A stretch of DNA of 64,000 nt from Ptiloglossa arizonensis. Taxonomy: Eukaryota > Arthropoda > Insecta > Hymenoptera > Colletidae. Location: positions 434,001 to 498,000 of the forward strand of contig NW_027478485.1 in NCBI RefSeq assembly GCF_051014685.1. Direction: 5' to 3'. The notes below the pieces were generated by a model, which saw nothing but the letters and a program-made list of their open reading frames with translations, had not been told where the DNA came from and did no database searches. Every line of letters begins with the position of its first letter. Position 1 is the stretch's first letter. The position numbers and the translations under genes were made by a program. Shown here piece after piece: positions 48,163-61,069 of the stretch.

Positions 48163-51100
48163 TCGAGCATCAGAACTGCGAAAATTTTGAGTTTCTCAAG
48201 CGTTTCTTATCTCCAAACTGCCATATCTCGCGAACGGATTGATCAATCCGCAAAATTTCTGTTGCATCTGAAAGTAGAAACTCGCCCGATTACAACGGTA
48301 TGCGCACTTTTCCCCTAGGCCGTTCTAGTTATTCGTTTCGAGCATCAGAACTGCGAAAATTTTGAGTTTCTCAAGCGTTTCTTACCTCCAAACTGCCATA
48401 TCTCGCGAACGGATTGACCAATCCGCAAAACTTCTGTTGCATCTGAAAGTGGAAACTCGCCCGATTACAACGGTGTGTGTAGTTTTCCCCTAGGCCGTTC
48501 CAGTTATTCATTTCGAGCATCAGAACTGCGAAAATTTTGAGTTTCTCAAGCGTTTCTTATTTCCAAACTGCCATATCTCGCGAACGGATTGACCAATCCG
48601 CAAAATTTCTGTTGCATCTGAAAGTAGAAACTCGCCCGATTACAACGGTATGCGTACTTTTCCCCTAGGCGGTTCTAGTTACTCGTTTCGAGCATCAGAA
48701 CTGCGAAAATTTTGAGTTTCTCAAGCGTTTCTTATCTCCAAACTGCCATATCTCGCGAACGGATTGATCAATCCGCAAAATTTCTGTTGCATCTGAAAGT
48801 AGAAACTCGCCCGATTACAACGGTATGCGCACTTTTCCCCTAGGCCGTTCTAGTTATTCGTTTCGAGCATCAGAACTGCGAAAATTTTGAGTTTCTCAAG
48901 CGTTTCTTACCTCCAAACTGCCATATCTCGCGAACGGATTGACCAATCCGCAAAACTTCTGTTGCATCTGAAAGTGGAAACTCGCCCGATTACAACGGTG
49001 TGTGTAGTTTTCCCCTAGGCCGTTCCAGTTATTCATTTCGAGCATCAGAACTGCGAAAATTTTGAGTTTCTCAAGCGTTTCTTACCTCCAAACTGCCATA
49101 TCTCGCGAACGGATTGACCAATCCGCAAAATTTCTATTGCTTCTGAAAGTAGAAACTCGCCCGATTACAACGGTATGCGCACTTTTCCCCTAGGCCGTTC
49201 TAGTTATTCGTCTCGAGCATCAGAACTGCGAAAATTTTGAGTTTCTCAAGCGTGTCTTACCTCCAAACTGCCATATCTCGCGAACGGATTGACCAACCCG
49301 CAAAATTTCTGTTGCATCTGAAAGTAGAAACTCGCCCGATTACAACGGTATGTGTAGTTTTCCCCTAGGCCGTTCCAGTTATTCATTTCGAGCATCAGAA
49401 CTGCGAAAATTTTGAGTTTCTCAAGCGTTTCTTACCTCCAAACTGCCATATCTCGCGAACGGATTGACCAATCCGCAAAATTTCTGTTGCTTCTGAAAGT
49501 AGAAACTCGCCCGATTACAATGGTTTGCGCACTTTTCCCCTAGGCCGTTCTAGTTATTCGTCTCGAGCATCAGAACTGCGAAAATTTTGAGTTTCTCAAG
49601 CGTTTCTTATCTCCAAACTGCCATATCTCGCGAACGGATTGATCAATCCGCAAAATTTCTGTTGCATCTGAAAGTAGAAACTCGCCCGATTACAACGGTA
49701 TGCGCACTTTTCCCCTAGGCCGTTCTAGTTATTCGTTTCGAGCATCAGAACTGCGAAAATTTTGAGTTTCTCAAGCGTTTCTTACCTCCAAACTGCCATA
49801 TCTCGCGAACGGATTGACCAATCCGCAAAACTTCTGTTGCATCTGAAAGTGGAAACTCGCCCGATTACAACGGTGTGTGTAGTTTTCCCCTAGGCCGTTC
49901 CAGTTATTCATTTCGAGCATCAGAACTGCGAAAATTTTGAGTTTCTCAAGCGTTTCTTATTTCCAAACTGCCATATCTCGCGAACGGATTGACCAATCCG
50001 CAAAATTTCTGTTGCATCTGAAAGTAGAAACTCGCCCGATTACAACGGTATGCGTACTTTTCCCCTAGGCGGTTCTAGTTACTCGTTTCGAGCATCAGAA
50101 CTGCGAAAATTTTGAGTTTCTCAAGCGTTTCTTATCTCCAAACTGCCATATCTCGCGAACGGATTGATCAATCCGCAAAATTTCTGTTGCATCTGAAAGT
50201 AGAAACTCGCCCGATTACAACGGTATGCGCACTTTTCCCCTAGGCCGTTCTAGTTATTCGTTTCGAGCATCAGAACTGCGAAAATTTTGAGTTTCTCAAG
50301 CGTTTCTTACCTCCAAACTGCCATATCTCGCGAACGGATTGACCAATCCGCAAAACTTCTGTTGCATCTGAAAGTGGAAACTCGCCCGATTACAACGGTG
50401 TGTGTAGTTTTCCCCTAGGCCGTTCCAGTTATTCATTTCGAGCATCAGAACTGCGAAAATTTTGAGTTTCTCAAGCGTTTCTTACCTCCAAACTGCCATA
50501 TCTCGCGAACGGATTGACCAATCCGCAAAATTTCTATTGCTTCTGAAAGTAGAAACTCGCCCGATTACAACGGTATGCGCACTTTTCCCCTAGGCCGTTC
50601 TAGTTATTCGTCTCGAGCATCAGAACTGCGAAAATTTTGAGTTTCTCAAGCGTGTCTTACCTCCAAACTGCCATATCTCGCGAACGGATTGACCAACCCG
50701 CAAAATTTCTGTTGCATCTGAAAGTAGAAACTCGCCCGATTACAACGGTATGTGTAGTTTTCCCCTAGGCCGTTCCAGTTATTCATTTCGAGCATCAGAA
50801 CTGCGAAAATTTTGAGTTTCTCAAGCGTTTCTTACCTCCAAACTGCCATATCTCGCGAACGGATTGACCAATCCGCAAAATTTCTGTTGCTTCTGAAAGT
50901 AGAAACTCGCCCGATTACAATGGTTTGCGCACTTTTCCCCTAGGCCGTTCTAGTTATTCGTCTCGAGCATCAGAACTGCGAAAATTTTGAGTTTCTCAAG
51001 CGTTTCTTATCTCCAAACTGCCATATCTCGCGAACGGATTGATCAATCCGCAAAATTTCTGTTGCATCTGAAAGTAGAAACTCGCCCGATTACAACGGTA

Positions 51101-52321
51101 TGCGCACTTTTCCCCTAGGCCGTTCTAGTTATTCGTTTCGAGCATCAGAACTGCGAAAATTTTGAGTTTCTCAAGCGTTTCTTACCTCCAAACTGCCATA
51201 TCTCGCGAACGGATTGACCAATCCGCAAAACTTCTGTTGCATCTGAAAGTGGAAACTCGCCCGATTACAACGGTGTGTGTAGTTTTCCCCTAGGCCGTTC
51301 CAGTTATTCATTTCGAGCATCAGAACTGCGAAAATTTTGAGTTTCTCAAGCGTTTCTTATTTCCAAACTGCCATATCTCGCGAACGGATTGACCAATCCG
51401 CAAAATTTCTGTTGCATCTGAAAGTAGAAACTCGCCCGATTACAACGGTATGCGTACTTTTCCCCTAGGCGGTTCTAGTTACTCGTTTCGAGCATCAGAA
51501 CTGCGAAAATTTTGAGTTTCTCAAGCGTTTCTTATCTCCAAACTGCCATATCTCGCGAACGGATTGATCAATCCGCAAAATTTCTGTTGCATCTGAAAGT
51601 AGAAACTCGCCCGATTACAACGGTATGCGCACTTTTCCCCTAGGCCGTTCTAGTTATTCGTTTCGAGCATCAGAACTGCGAAAATTTTGAGTTTCTCAAG
51701 CGTTTCTTACCTCCAAACTGCCATATCTCGCGAACGGATTGACCAATCCGCAAAACTTCTGTTGCATCTGAAAGTGGAAACTCGCCCGATTACAACGGTG
51801 TGTGTAGTTTTCCCCTAGGCCGTTCCAGTTATTCATTTCGAGCATCAGAACTGCGAAAATTTTGAGTTTCTCAAGCGTTTCTTACCTCCAAACTGCCATA
51901 TCTCGCGAATGGATTGACCAATCCGCAAAATTTCTATTGCTTCTGAAAGTAGAAACTCGCCCGATTACAACGGTATGCGCACTTTTCCCCTAGGCCGTTC
52001 TAGTTATTCGTCTCGAGCATCAGAACTGCGAAAATTTTGAGTTTCTCAAGCGTGTCTTACCTCCAAACTGCCATATCTCGCGAACGGATTGACCAACCCG
52101 CAAAATTTCTGTTGCATCTGAAAGTAGAAACTCGCCCGATTACAACGGTATGTGTAGTTTTCCCCTAGGCCGTTCCAGTTATTCATTTCGAGCATCAGAA
52201 CTGCGAAAATTTTGAGTTTCTCAAGCGTTTCTTACCTCCAAACTGCCATATCTCGCGAACGGATTGACCAATCCGCAAAATTTCTGTTGCTTCTGAAAGT
52301 AGAAACTCGCCCGATTACAAT
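48163..52321. repeat. Higher-order repeat, 8 monomers (1,400 bp), three tandem copies
   Basis: Markers recur at exactly 1,400 bases: CGTGTCTTAC at 49251, 50651 and 52051; TAGGCGGTTC at 48666, 50066 and 51466. The subtype order is A-B-C-A-B-D-E-F: A is GATCAATCC/GCGCAC; B is AAAACTTCTG with GTGGAAAC and GTGTGTAG; C is TATTTCC with GGCGGTTC; D is CTATTGCTTCTG; E is CGTGTCTTAC with GACCAACCC; F is TGGTTTGCGC with TCTCGAGC. A and B occur twice per unit. The copies look almost identical; GCGAATGG near 51,907 is one private change. Confidence 0.94.
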
Positions 52322-55300
52322 GGTATGCGCACTTTTCCGCTAGGCGGTTCTAGTTACTCGTTTCTAGCATCAGAACTGCGAAAATTTTGAGTTTCTCGAG
52401 GGTTCCTTATCTCCAAACTGCCATATCTCGCGAACGGATTGATCAAGCCGCAAAATTTCTATTGCATCTGAAAGTAGAAACTCGCTCGATTACAACGGTA
52501 TGCGCACTTTTCCCCTAGGCGGTCCTAGTTACTCGTTTATAGCATCAGAACTGCGAAAATTTTGAGTTTCTCAAGCGTTTCTTACCTCCAAACTGCCATA
52601 TCTCGCGAACGGATTGACCGATCCGCAAAATTTCTGTTGCATCTGAAAGTAGACACTCGCCCGATTACAACGGTATGTGTAGTTTTCCCCTAGGCCGTCC
52701 CAGTTATTCGTTTCGAGCATCAGAACTGCGAAAATTTCGAGTTTCTCAAGCGCTTCTTACATCCAAACTGCCATATCTGGCGAACGGTTTGACCGATCCG
52801 CAAAATTTCTGTTGCATCTGAAAGTAGAAACTCGCCCGATTACAACGGTATGTGTAGTTTTCCCCAAGGCCGTTCCAGTTATTCGTTTCAAGCATCAGAG
52901 CTGCGAAAATTTCGAGTTTCTCTAGCGTTTCTTACATCCAAACTGCCATATCTCGCGAACGGATTGACCGATCCGCAAAATTTCTGTTGCATCTGAAAGT
53001 AGACACTCGCCCGATTACAACGGTATGTGTAGTTTTCCCCTAGGCCGTCCCAGTTATTCGTTTCGAGCATCAGATCTGCGAAAATTTCGAGTTTCTCTAG
53101 CGCTTCTTACATCCAAACTGCCATATCTGGCGAACGGTTTGACCGATCCGCAAAATTTCTGTTGCATCTGAAAGTAGAAACACGCCCGATTACAACGGTA
53201 TGCGCACTTCTCCCCTAGGCCGCTCTAGTTATTCATTTCGAGCATCAGAACTGCGCAAATTTTGAGTTTCTCAAGCGTTTCTTACCTTCAAACTGCCATA
53301 TCTCGCGAACGGATTGACCGATCCGCAAAATTTCTGTTGCATCTGAAAGTAGAAACTCGCCCGATTACAACGGTATGCGCACTTTTCCCCTAGGCCGTTC
53401 TAGTTATTCGTTTCAAGCATCAGAACTGCGCAAATTTTGAGTTTCTCTAGCGTTTCTTACCTCCAAACTGCCATATCTCGCGAACGGATTGACCAATCCG
53501 CAAAATTTCTGTTGCTTCTGAAAGTAGAAACTCGCCCGATTACAACTGTATGCGTACTTTTCCCCTAGGCCGTTCTAGTTACTCGTTTCTAGCATCAGAA
53601 CTGCGAAAATTTTGAGTTTCTCAAGCGTTTCTTACCTCCAAACTGCCATATCTCGCGAACGGATTGACCAGTCCGCAAAATTTCTGTTGCATCTGAAAGT
53701 AGAGATTCGCCCGATTACAACGGTATGTGTAGTTTTCCCTAGGCCGTTCCAGTTATTCGTTTCGAGCATCAGAAATGCGAAAATTTCGAGTTTCTCAAGC
53801 GTTTCTCACATCCAAACTGCCATATCTCGCGAACGGATTGACCGATCCGCAAAATTTCTGTTGCATCTGAAAGTAGAAACTCGCCCGATTACAAAGGTAT
53901 GCCCACTTTTCCCCTAGGCCGTTCTAGTTATTCGTTTCAAGCATCAGAACTGTGCAAATTTTGAGTTTCTCAAGCGTTTCTTACCTTCAAACTGCCATAT
54001 CTCGCGAACGGATTGACCGATCCGCAAAATTTCTGTTGCATCTGAAAGTAGAGACTCGCCCGATTACAACGGTATGTGTAGTTTTCCCCAAGGCCGTTCC
54101 AGTTATTCGTTTCGAGCATCAGAACTGCGAAAATTTCGAGTTTCTCTAGCGTTTCTTACATCCAAACGGCCATATCTCGCGAACGGATTGACCAATCCGC
54201 AAAATTTCTGTAGCATTTGAAAGTAGAAACTCGCCCGATTACAACGCTATTCGTACTTCTCCACTAGGCCGTTCTAGTCATTCGTTTCGAGCATCAGAAC
54301 TGCGAAAATTTTGAGTTTCTCAAGCGTTTCTTATCTCCAAACTGCCATATCTCGCGAACGGATTGATCAATCCGCAAAATTTCGGTTGCATCTGAAAGTA
54401 GACACTCGCCCGATTACAACGGAATGCGCACTTTTCCCCTAGGCCGTTCCAGTTATTCGTTTCGAGCATCAGAACTGCGAAAATTTTGAGTTTCTCAAGC
54501 GTTTCTTACCTCCAAACTGCCATATCTCGCGAACGGATTGACCAATCCGCAAAATTTCTGTTGCATCTGAAAGTAGAAACTCGCCCGATTACAACGGTAT
54601 GTGTAGTTTTCCCCTAGGCCGTTCCAGTTATTCATTTCGAGCATCAGAACTGCGAAAATTTTGAGTTTCTCAAGCGTTTCTTACCTCCAAACTGCCATAT
54701 CTCGCGAACGGATTGACCAATCCGCAAAATTTCTGTTGCTTCTGAAAGTAGAAACTCGCCCGATTACAACGGTATGCGAACTTTTCCCCTAGGCCATTCT
54801 AGTTATTCGTTTCGAGCATCAGAACTGCGCAAATTTTGAGTTTCTCAAGCGTTTCTTACCTCCAAACTGCCATATCTCGCGAACGGATTGACCAATCCGC
54901 AAAATTTCTGTTGCATCTGAAAGCAGAAACTCGCCCGATTACAACGGTATGCGCACTTTTCCGCTAGGCGGTTCTAGTTACTCGTTTATAGCATCAGAAC
55001 TGCCAAAATTTTGAGTTTCTCAAGCGTTTCTTACCTCCAAACTGCCATATCTCGCGAACGGATTGATCAATCCGCAAAATTTCTGTTGCATCTGAAAGTA
55101 GAAACTCGCCCGATTAAAACGGTATGCGCACTTTTCCCCTAGGCGGTTCTAGTTATTCGTTTCTAGCATCAGAACTGCGAAAATTTTGAGTTTCCCAAGC
55201 GTCTCTTACCTCCAAACTGCCACATCTCGCGAACGGATTGACCAATCCGCAAAATTTCTGTTGCATCTGAAAGTAGAAACTCGCCCGATTACAACGGTAT

Positions 55301-56695
55301 GTGTAGTTTTCCCCTAGGCCGTTCCAGTTATTCATTTCGAGCATCAGAACTGCGAAAATTTTGAGTTTCTCAAGCGTTTCTTACCTCCAAACTGCCATAT
55401 CTCGCGAACGGATTGACCAATCCGCAAAATTTCTGTTGCTTCTGAAAGTAGAAACTCGCCCGATTACAACGGTATGCGAACTTTTCCCCTAGGCCATTCT
55501 AGTTATTCGTTTCGAGCATCAGAACTGCGCAAATTTTGAGTTTCTTTAGCGTTTCTTACCTCCAAACTGCCATATCTCGCGAACGGATTGACCAATCCGC
55601 AAAATTTCTGTTGCATCTGAAAGCAGAAACTCGCCCGATTACAACGGTATGGGCACTTTTCCCCTAGGCCGTTCTAGTTACTCGTTTCGAGCATCAGAAC
55701 CGCGAAAATTTTGAGTTTCTCAAGCGTTTCTTATCTCCAAACTGCCATATCTCGCGAACGGATTGATCAAGCCGCAAAATTTCTGTTGCATCTGAAAGTA
55801 GAAACTCGCCCGATTACAACGGTATGGGCACTTTTCCGCTAGGCGGTTCTAGTTACTCGTTTATAGCATCAGAACTGCGAAAATTTTGAGTTTCTCAAGC
55901 GTTTCTTACCTCCAAACTGCCATATCTCGCGAACGGATTGATCAATCCGCAAAATTTCTGTTGCATCTGAAAGTAGAAACTCGCCCGATTAAAACGGTAT
56001 GCGCACTTTTCCCCTAGGCGGTTCTAGTTATTCGTTTCTAGCATCAGAACTGCGAAAATTTTGAGTTTCCCAAGCGTCTCTTACCTCCAAACTGCCACAT
56101 CTCGCGAACGGATTGACCAATCCGCAAAATTTCTGTTGCATCTGAAAGTAGAAACTCGCCCGATTACAACGGTATGTGTAGTTTTCCCCAAGGCCGTTCC
56201 AGTTATTCGTTTCAAGCATCAGAGCTGCGAAAATTTCGAGTTTCTCTAGCGTTTCTTACATCCAAACTGCCATATCTTGCGAACGGATTGACCGATCCGC
56301 AAAATTTCTGTTGCATCTGAAAGTAGACACTCGCCCGATTACAACGGTATGTGTAGTTTTCCCCTAGGCCGTCCCAGTTATTCGTTTCGAGCATCAGAAC
56401 TGCGAAAATTTTGAGTTTCTCAAGCGTTTCTTACCTCCAAACTGCCATAACTCGCGAACGGATTGACCAATCCGCAAAATTTCTGTTGCTTCTGAAAGTA
56501 GAAACTCGCCCGATTACAACGGTATGCGAACTTTTCCCCTAGGCCATTCTAGTTATTCGTTTCGAGCATCAGAACTGCGCAAATTTTGAGTTTCTCAAGC
56601 GTTTCTTACCTCCAAACTGCCATATCTCGCGAACGGATTGACCAATCCGCAAAATTTCTGTTGCATCTGAAAGCAGAAACTCGCCCGATTACAAC
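52322..56695. repeat. 25-monomer (4,374 bp) higher-order unit, first copy
   Basis: All subtypes here recur 4,374 bases later. The unit has its own marker set: GACCGATCC dyad centres, ATATCTGGCG, AAATTTCGAG, TTTTCCGCTAGGCGG, TTTTCCCCAAGG and GTCCCAG. Internal repeats include a five-monomer spacing (CCGCTAGGCGG with GTTTATAGC near 54,961 and 55,836) and a 19-monomer spacing (a shared stretch at 52,888 and 56,212). Several subtypes lose the AvrII-type CCTAGG. Confidence 0.93.
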
Positions 56696-59600
56696 GGTAT
56701 GCGCACTTTTCCGCTAGGCGGTTCTAGTTACTCGTTTCTAGCATCAGAACTGCGAAAATTTTGAGTTTCTCGAGGGTTCCTTATCTCCAAACTGCCATAT
56801 CTCGCGAACGGATTGATCAAGCCGCAAAATTTCTATTGCATCTGAAAGTAGAAACTCGCTCGATTACAACGGTATGCGCACTTTTCCCCTAGGCGGTCCT
56901 AGTTACTCGTTTATAGCATCAGAACTGCGAAAATTTTGAGTTTCTCAAGCGTTTCTTACCTCCAAACTGCCATATCTCGCGAACGGATTGACCGATCCGC
57001 AAAATTTCTGTTGCATCTGAAAGTAGACACTCGCCCGATTACAACGGTATGTGTAGTTTTCCCCTAGGCCGTCCCAGTTATTCGTTTCGAGCATCAGAAC
57101 TGCGAAAATTTCGAGTTTCTCAAGCGCTTCTTACATCCAAACTGCCATATCTGGCGAACGGTTTGACCGATCCGCAAAATTTCTGTTGCATCTGAAAGTA
57201 GAAACTCGCCCGATTACAACGGTATGTGTAGTTTTCCCCAAGGCCGTTCCAGTTATTCGTTTCAAGCATCAGAGCTGCGAAAATTTCGAGTTTCTCTAGC
57301 GTTTCTTACATCCAAACTGCCATATCTCGCGAACGGATTGACCGATCCGCAAAATTTCTGTTGCATCTGAAAGTAGACACTCGCCCGATTACAACGGTAT
57401 GTGTAGTTTTCCCCTAGGCCGTCCCAGTTATTCGTTTCGAGCATCAGATCTGCGAAAATTTCGAGTTTCTCTAGCGCTTCTTACATCCAAACTGCCATAT
57501 CTGGCGAACGGTTTGACCGATCCGCAAAATTTCTGTTGCATCTGAAAGTAGAAACACGCCCGATTACAACGGTATGCGCACTTCTCCCCTAGGCCGCTCT
57601 AGTTATTCATTTCGAGCATCAGAACTGCGCAAATTTTGAGTTTCTCAAGCGTTTCTTACCTTCAAACTGCCATATCTCGCGAACGGATTGACCGATCCGC
57701 AAAATTTCTGTTGCATCTGAAAGTAGAAACTCGCCCGATTACAACGGTATGCGCACTTTTCCCCTAGGCCGTTCTAGTTATTCGTTTCAAGCATCAGAAC
57801 TGCGCAAATTTTGAGTTTCTCTAGCGTTTCTTACCTCCAAACTGCCATATCTCGCGAACGGATTGACCAATCCGCAAAATTTCTGTTGCTTCTGAAAGTA
57901 GAAACTCGCCCGATTACAACTGTATGCGTACTTTTCCCCTAGGCCGTTCTAGTTACTCGTTTCTAGCATCAGAACTGCGAAAATTTTGAGTTTCTCAAGC
58001 GTTTCTTACCTCCAAACTGCCATATCTCGCGAACGGATTGACCAGTCCGCAAAATTTCTGTTGCATCTGAAAGTAGAGATTCGCCCGATTACAACGGTAT
58101 GTGTAGTTTTCCCTAGGCCGTTCCAGTTATTCGTTTCGAGCATCAGAAATGCGAAAATTTCGAGTTTCTCAAGCGTTTCTCACATCCAAACTGCCATATC
58201 TCGCGAACGGATTGACCGATCCGCAAAATTTCTGTTGCATCTGAAAGTAGAAACTCGCCCGATTACAAAGGTATGCCCACTTTTCCCCTAGGCCGTTCTA
58301 GTTATTCGTTTCAAGCATCAGAACTGTGCAAATTTTGAGTTTCTCAAGCGTTTCTTACCTTCAAACTGCCATATCTCGCGAACGGATTGACCGATCCGCA
58401 AAATTTCTGTTGCATCTGAAAGTAGAGACTCGCCCGATTACAACGGTATGTGTAGTTTTCCCCAAGGCCGTTCCAGTTATTCGTTTCGAGCATCAGAACT
58501 GCGAAAATTTCGAGTTTCTCTAGCGTTTCTTACATCCAAACGGCCATATCTCGCGAACGGATTGACCAATCCGCAAAATTTCTGTAGCATTTGAAAGTAG
58601 AAACTCGCCCGATTACAACGCTATTCGTACTTCTCCACTAGGCCGTTCTAGTCATTCGTTTCGAGCATCAGAACTGCGAAAATTTTGAGTTTCTCAAGCG
58701 TTTCTTATCTCCAAACTGCCATATCTCGCGAACGGATTGATCAATCCGCAAAATTTCGGTTGCATCTGAAAGTAGACACTCGCCCGATTACAACGGAATG
58801 CGCACTTTTCCCCTAGGCCGTTCCAGTTATTCGTTTCGAGCATCAGAACTGCGAAAATTTTGAGTTTCTCAAGCGTTTCTTACCTCCAAACTGCCATATC
58901 TCGCGAACGGATTGACCAATCCGCAAAATTTCTGTTGCATCTGAAAGTAGAAACTCGCCCGATTACAACGGTATGTGTAGTTTTCCCCTAGGCCGTTCCA
59001 GTTATTCATTTCGAGCATCAGAACTGCGAAAATTTTGAGTTTCTCAAGCGTTTCTTACCTCCAAACTGCCATATCTCGCGAACGGATTGACCAATCCGCA
59101 AAATTTCTGTTGCTTCTGAAAGTAGAAACTCGCCCGATTACAACGGTATGCGAACTTTTCCCCTAGGCCATTCTAGTTATTCGTTTCGAGCATCAGAACT
59201 GCGCAAATTTTGAGTTTCTCAAGCGTTTCTTACCTCCAAACTGCCATATCTCGCGAACGGATTGACCAATCCGCAAAATTTCTGTTGCATCTGAAAGCAG
59301 AAACTCGCCCGATTACAACGGTATGCGCACTTTTCCGCTAGGCGGTTCTAGTTACTCGTTTATAGCATCAGAACTGCCAAAATTTTGAGTTTCTCAAGCG
59401 TTTCTTACCTCCAAACTGCCATATCTCGCGAACGGATTGATCAATCCGCAAAATTTCTGTTGCATCTGAAAGTAGAAACTCGCCCGATTAAAACGGTATG
59501 CGCACTTTTCCCCTAGGCGGTTCTAGTTATTCGTTTCTAGCATCAGAACTGCGAAAATTTTGAGTTTCCCAAGCGTCTCTTACCTCCAAACTGCCACATC

Positions 59601-61069
59601 TCGCGAACGGATTGACCAATCCGCAAAATTTCTGTTGCATCTGAAAGTAGAAACTCGCCCGATTACAACGGTATGTGTAGTTTTCCCCTAGGCCGTTCCA
59701 GTTATTCATTTCGAGCATCAGAACTGCGAAAATTTTGAGTTTCTCAAGCGTTTCTTACCTCCAAACTGCCATATCTCGCGAACGGATTGACCAATCCGCA
59801 AAATTTCTGTTGCTTCTGAAAGTAGAAACTCGCCCGATTACAACGGTATGCGAACTTTTCCCCTAGGCCATTCTAGTTATTCGTTTCGAGCATCAGAACT
59901 GCGCAAATTTTGAGTTTCTTTAGCGTTTCTTACCTCCAAACTGCCATATCTCGCGAACGGATTGACCAATCCGCAAAATTTCTGTTGCATCTGAAAGCAG
60001 AAACTCGCCCGATTACAACGGTATGGGCACTTTTCCCCTAGGCCGTTCTAGTTACTCGTTTCGAGCATCAGAACCGCGAAAATTTTGAGTTTCTCAAGCG
60101 TTTCTTATCTCCAAACTGCCATATCTCGCGAACGGATTGATCAAGCCGCAAAATTTCTGTTGCATCTGAAAGTAGAAACTCGCCCGATTACAACGGTATG
60201 GGCACTTTTCCGCTAGGCGGTTCTAGTTACTCGTTTATAGCATCAGAACTGCGAAAATTTTGAGTTTCTCAAGCGTTTCTTACCTCCAAACTGCCATATC
60301 TCGCGAACGGATTGATCAATCCGCAAAATTTCTGTTGCATCTGAAAGTAGAAACTCGCCCGATTAAAACGGTATGCGCACTTTTCCCCTAGGCGGTTCTA
60401 GTTATTCGTTTCTAGCATCAGAACTGCGAAAATTTTGAGTTTCCCAAGCGTCTCTTACCTCCAAACTGCCACATCTCGCGAACGGATTGACCAATCCGCA
60501 AAATTTCTGTTGCATCTGAAAGTAGAAACTCGCCCGATTACAACGGTATGTGTAGTTTTCCCCAAGGCCGTTCCAGTTATTCGTTTCAAGCATCAGAGCT
60601 GCGAAAATTTCGAGTTTCTCTAGCGTTTCTTACATCCAAACTGCCATATCTTGCGAACGGATTGACCGATCCGCAAAATTTCTGTTGCATCTGAAAGTAG
60701 ACACTCGCCCGATTACAACGGTATGTGTAGTTTTCCCCTAGGCCGTCCCAGTTATTCGTTTCGAGCATCAGAACTGCGAAAATTTTGAGTTTCTCAAGCG
60801 TTTCTTACCTCCAAACTGCCATAACTCGCGAACGGATTGACCAATCCGCAAAATTTCTGTTGCTTCTGAAAGTAGAAACTCGCCCGATTACAACGGTATG
60901 CGAACTTTTCCCCTAGGCCATTCTAGTTATTCGTTTCGAGCATCAGAACTGCGCAAATTTTGAGTTTCTCAAGCGTTTCTTACCTCCAAACTGCCATATC
61001 TCGCGAACGGATTGACCAATCCGCAAAATTTCTGTTGCATCTGAAAGCAGAAACTCGCCCGATTACAAC
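56696..61069. repeat. 25-monomer (4,374 bp) higher-order unit, second copy
   Basis: It is directly adjacent to the first copy and, at every marker I compared, identical: CTCGAGGGTTCC at 56,767, GTTTATAGC with CTGCCAAAATT near 59,357, TTTCTTTAGCG near 59,924, and the one-base-shorter TTTTCCCTAGG near 58,108. The right end is marked by GTATGGGCAC with CCCCTAGGCC at about 61,071, where the first copy has GTATGCGCAC with CCGCTAGGCGG. Confidence 0.94.

Noticed and set aside
5584..60768. Recurrent short open reading frames (60-101 codons) on both strands with near-identical predicted peptides.
   Set aside because: They are translations of the satellite itself. The monomer is 175 bp, not divisible by three, so a frame changes phase each unit and stays open only 1-2 monomers. 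The longest, at 53612-53917 and 57986-58291, result from a one-base deletion that delays a stop. No domain, independent promoter or coding-type conservation is visible.
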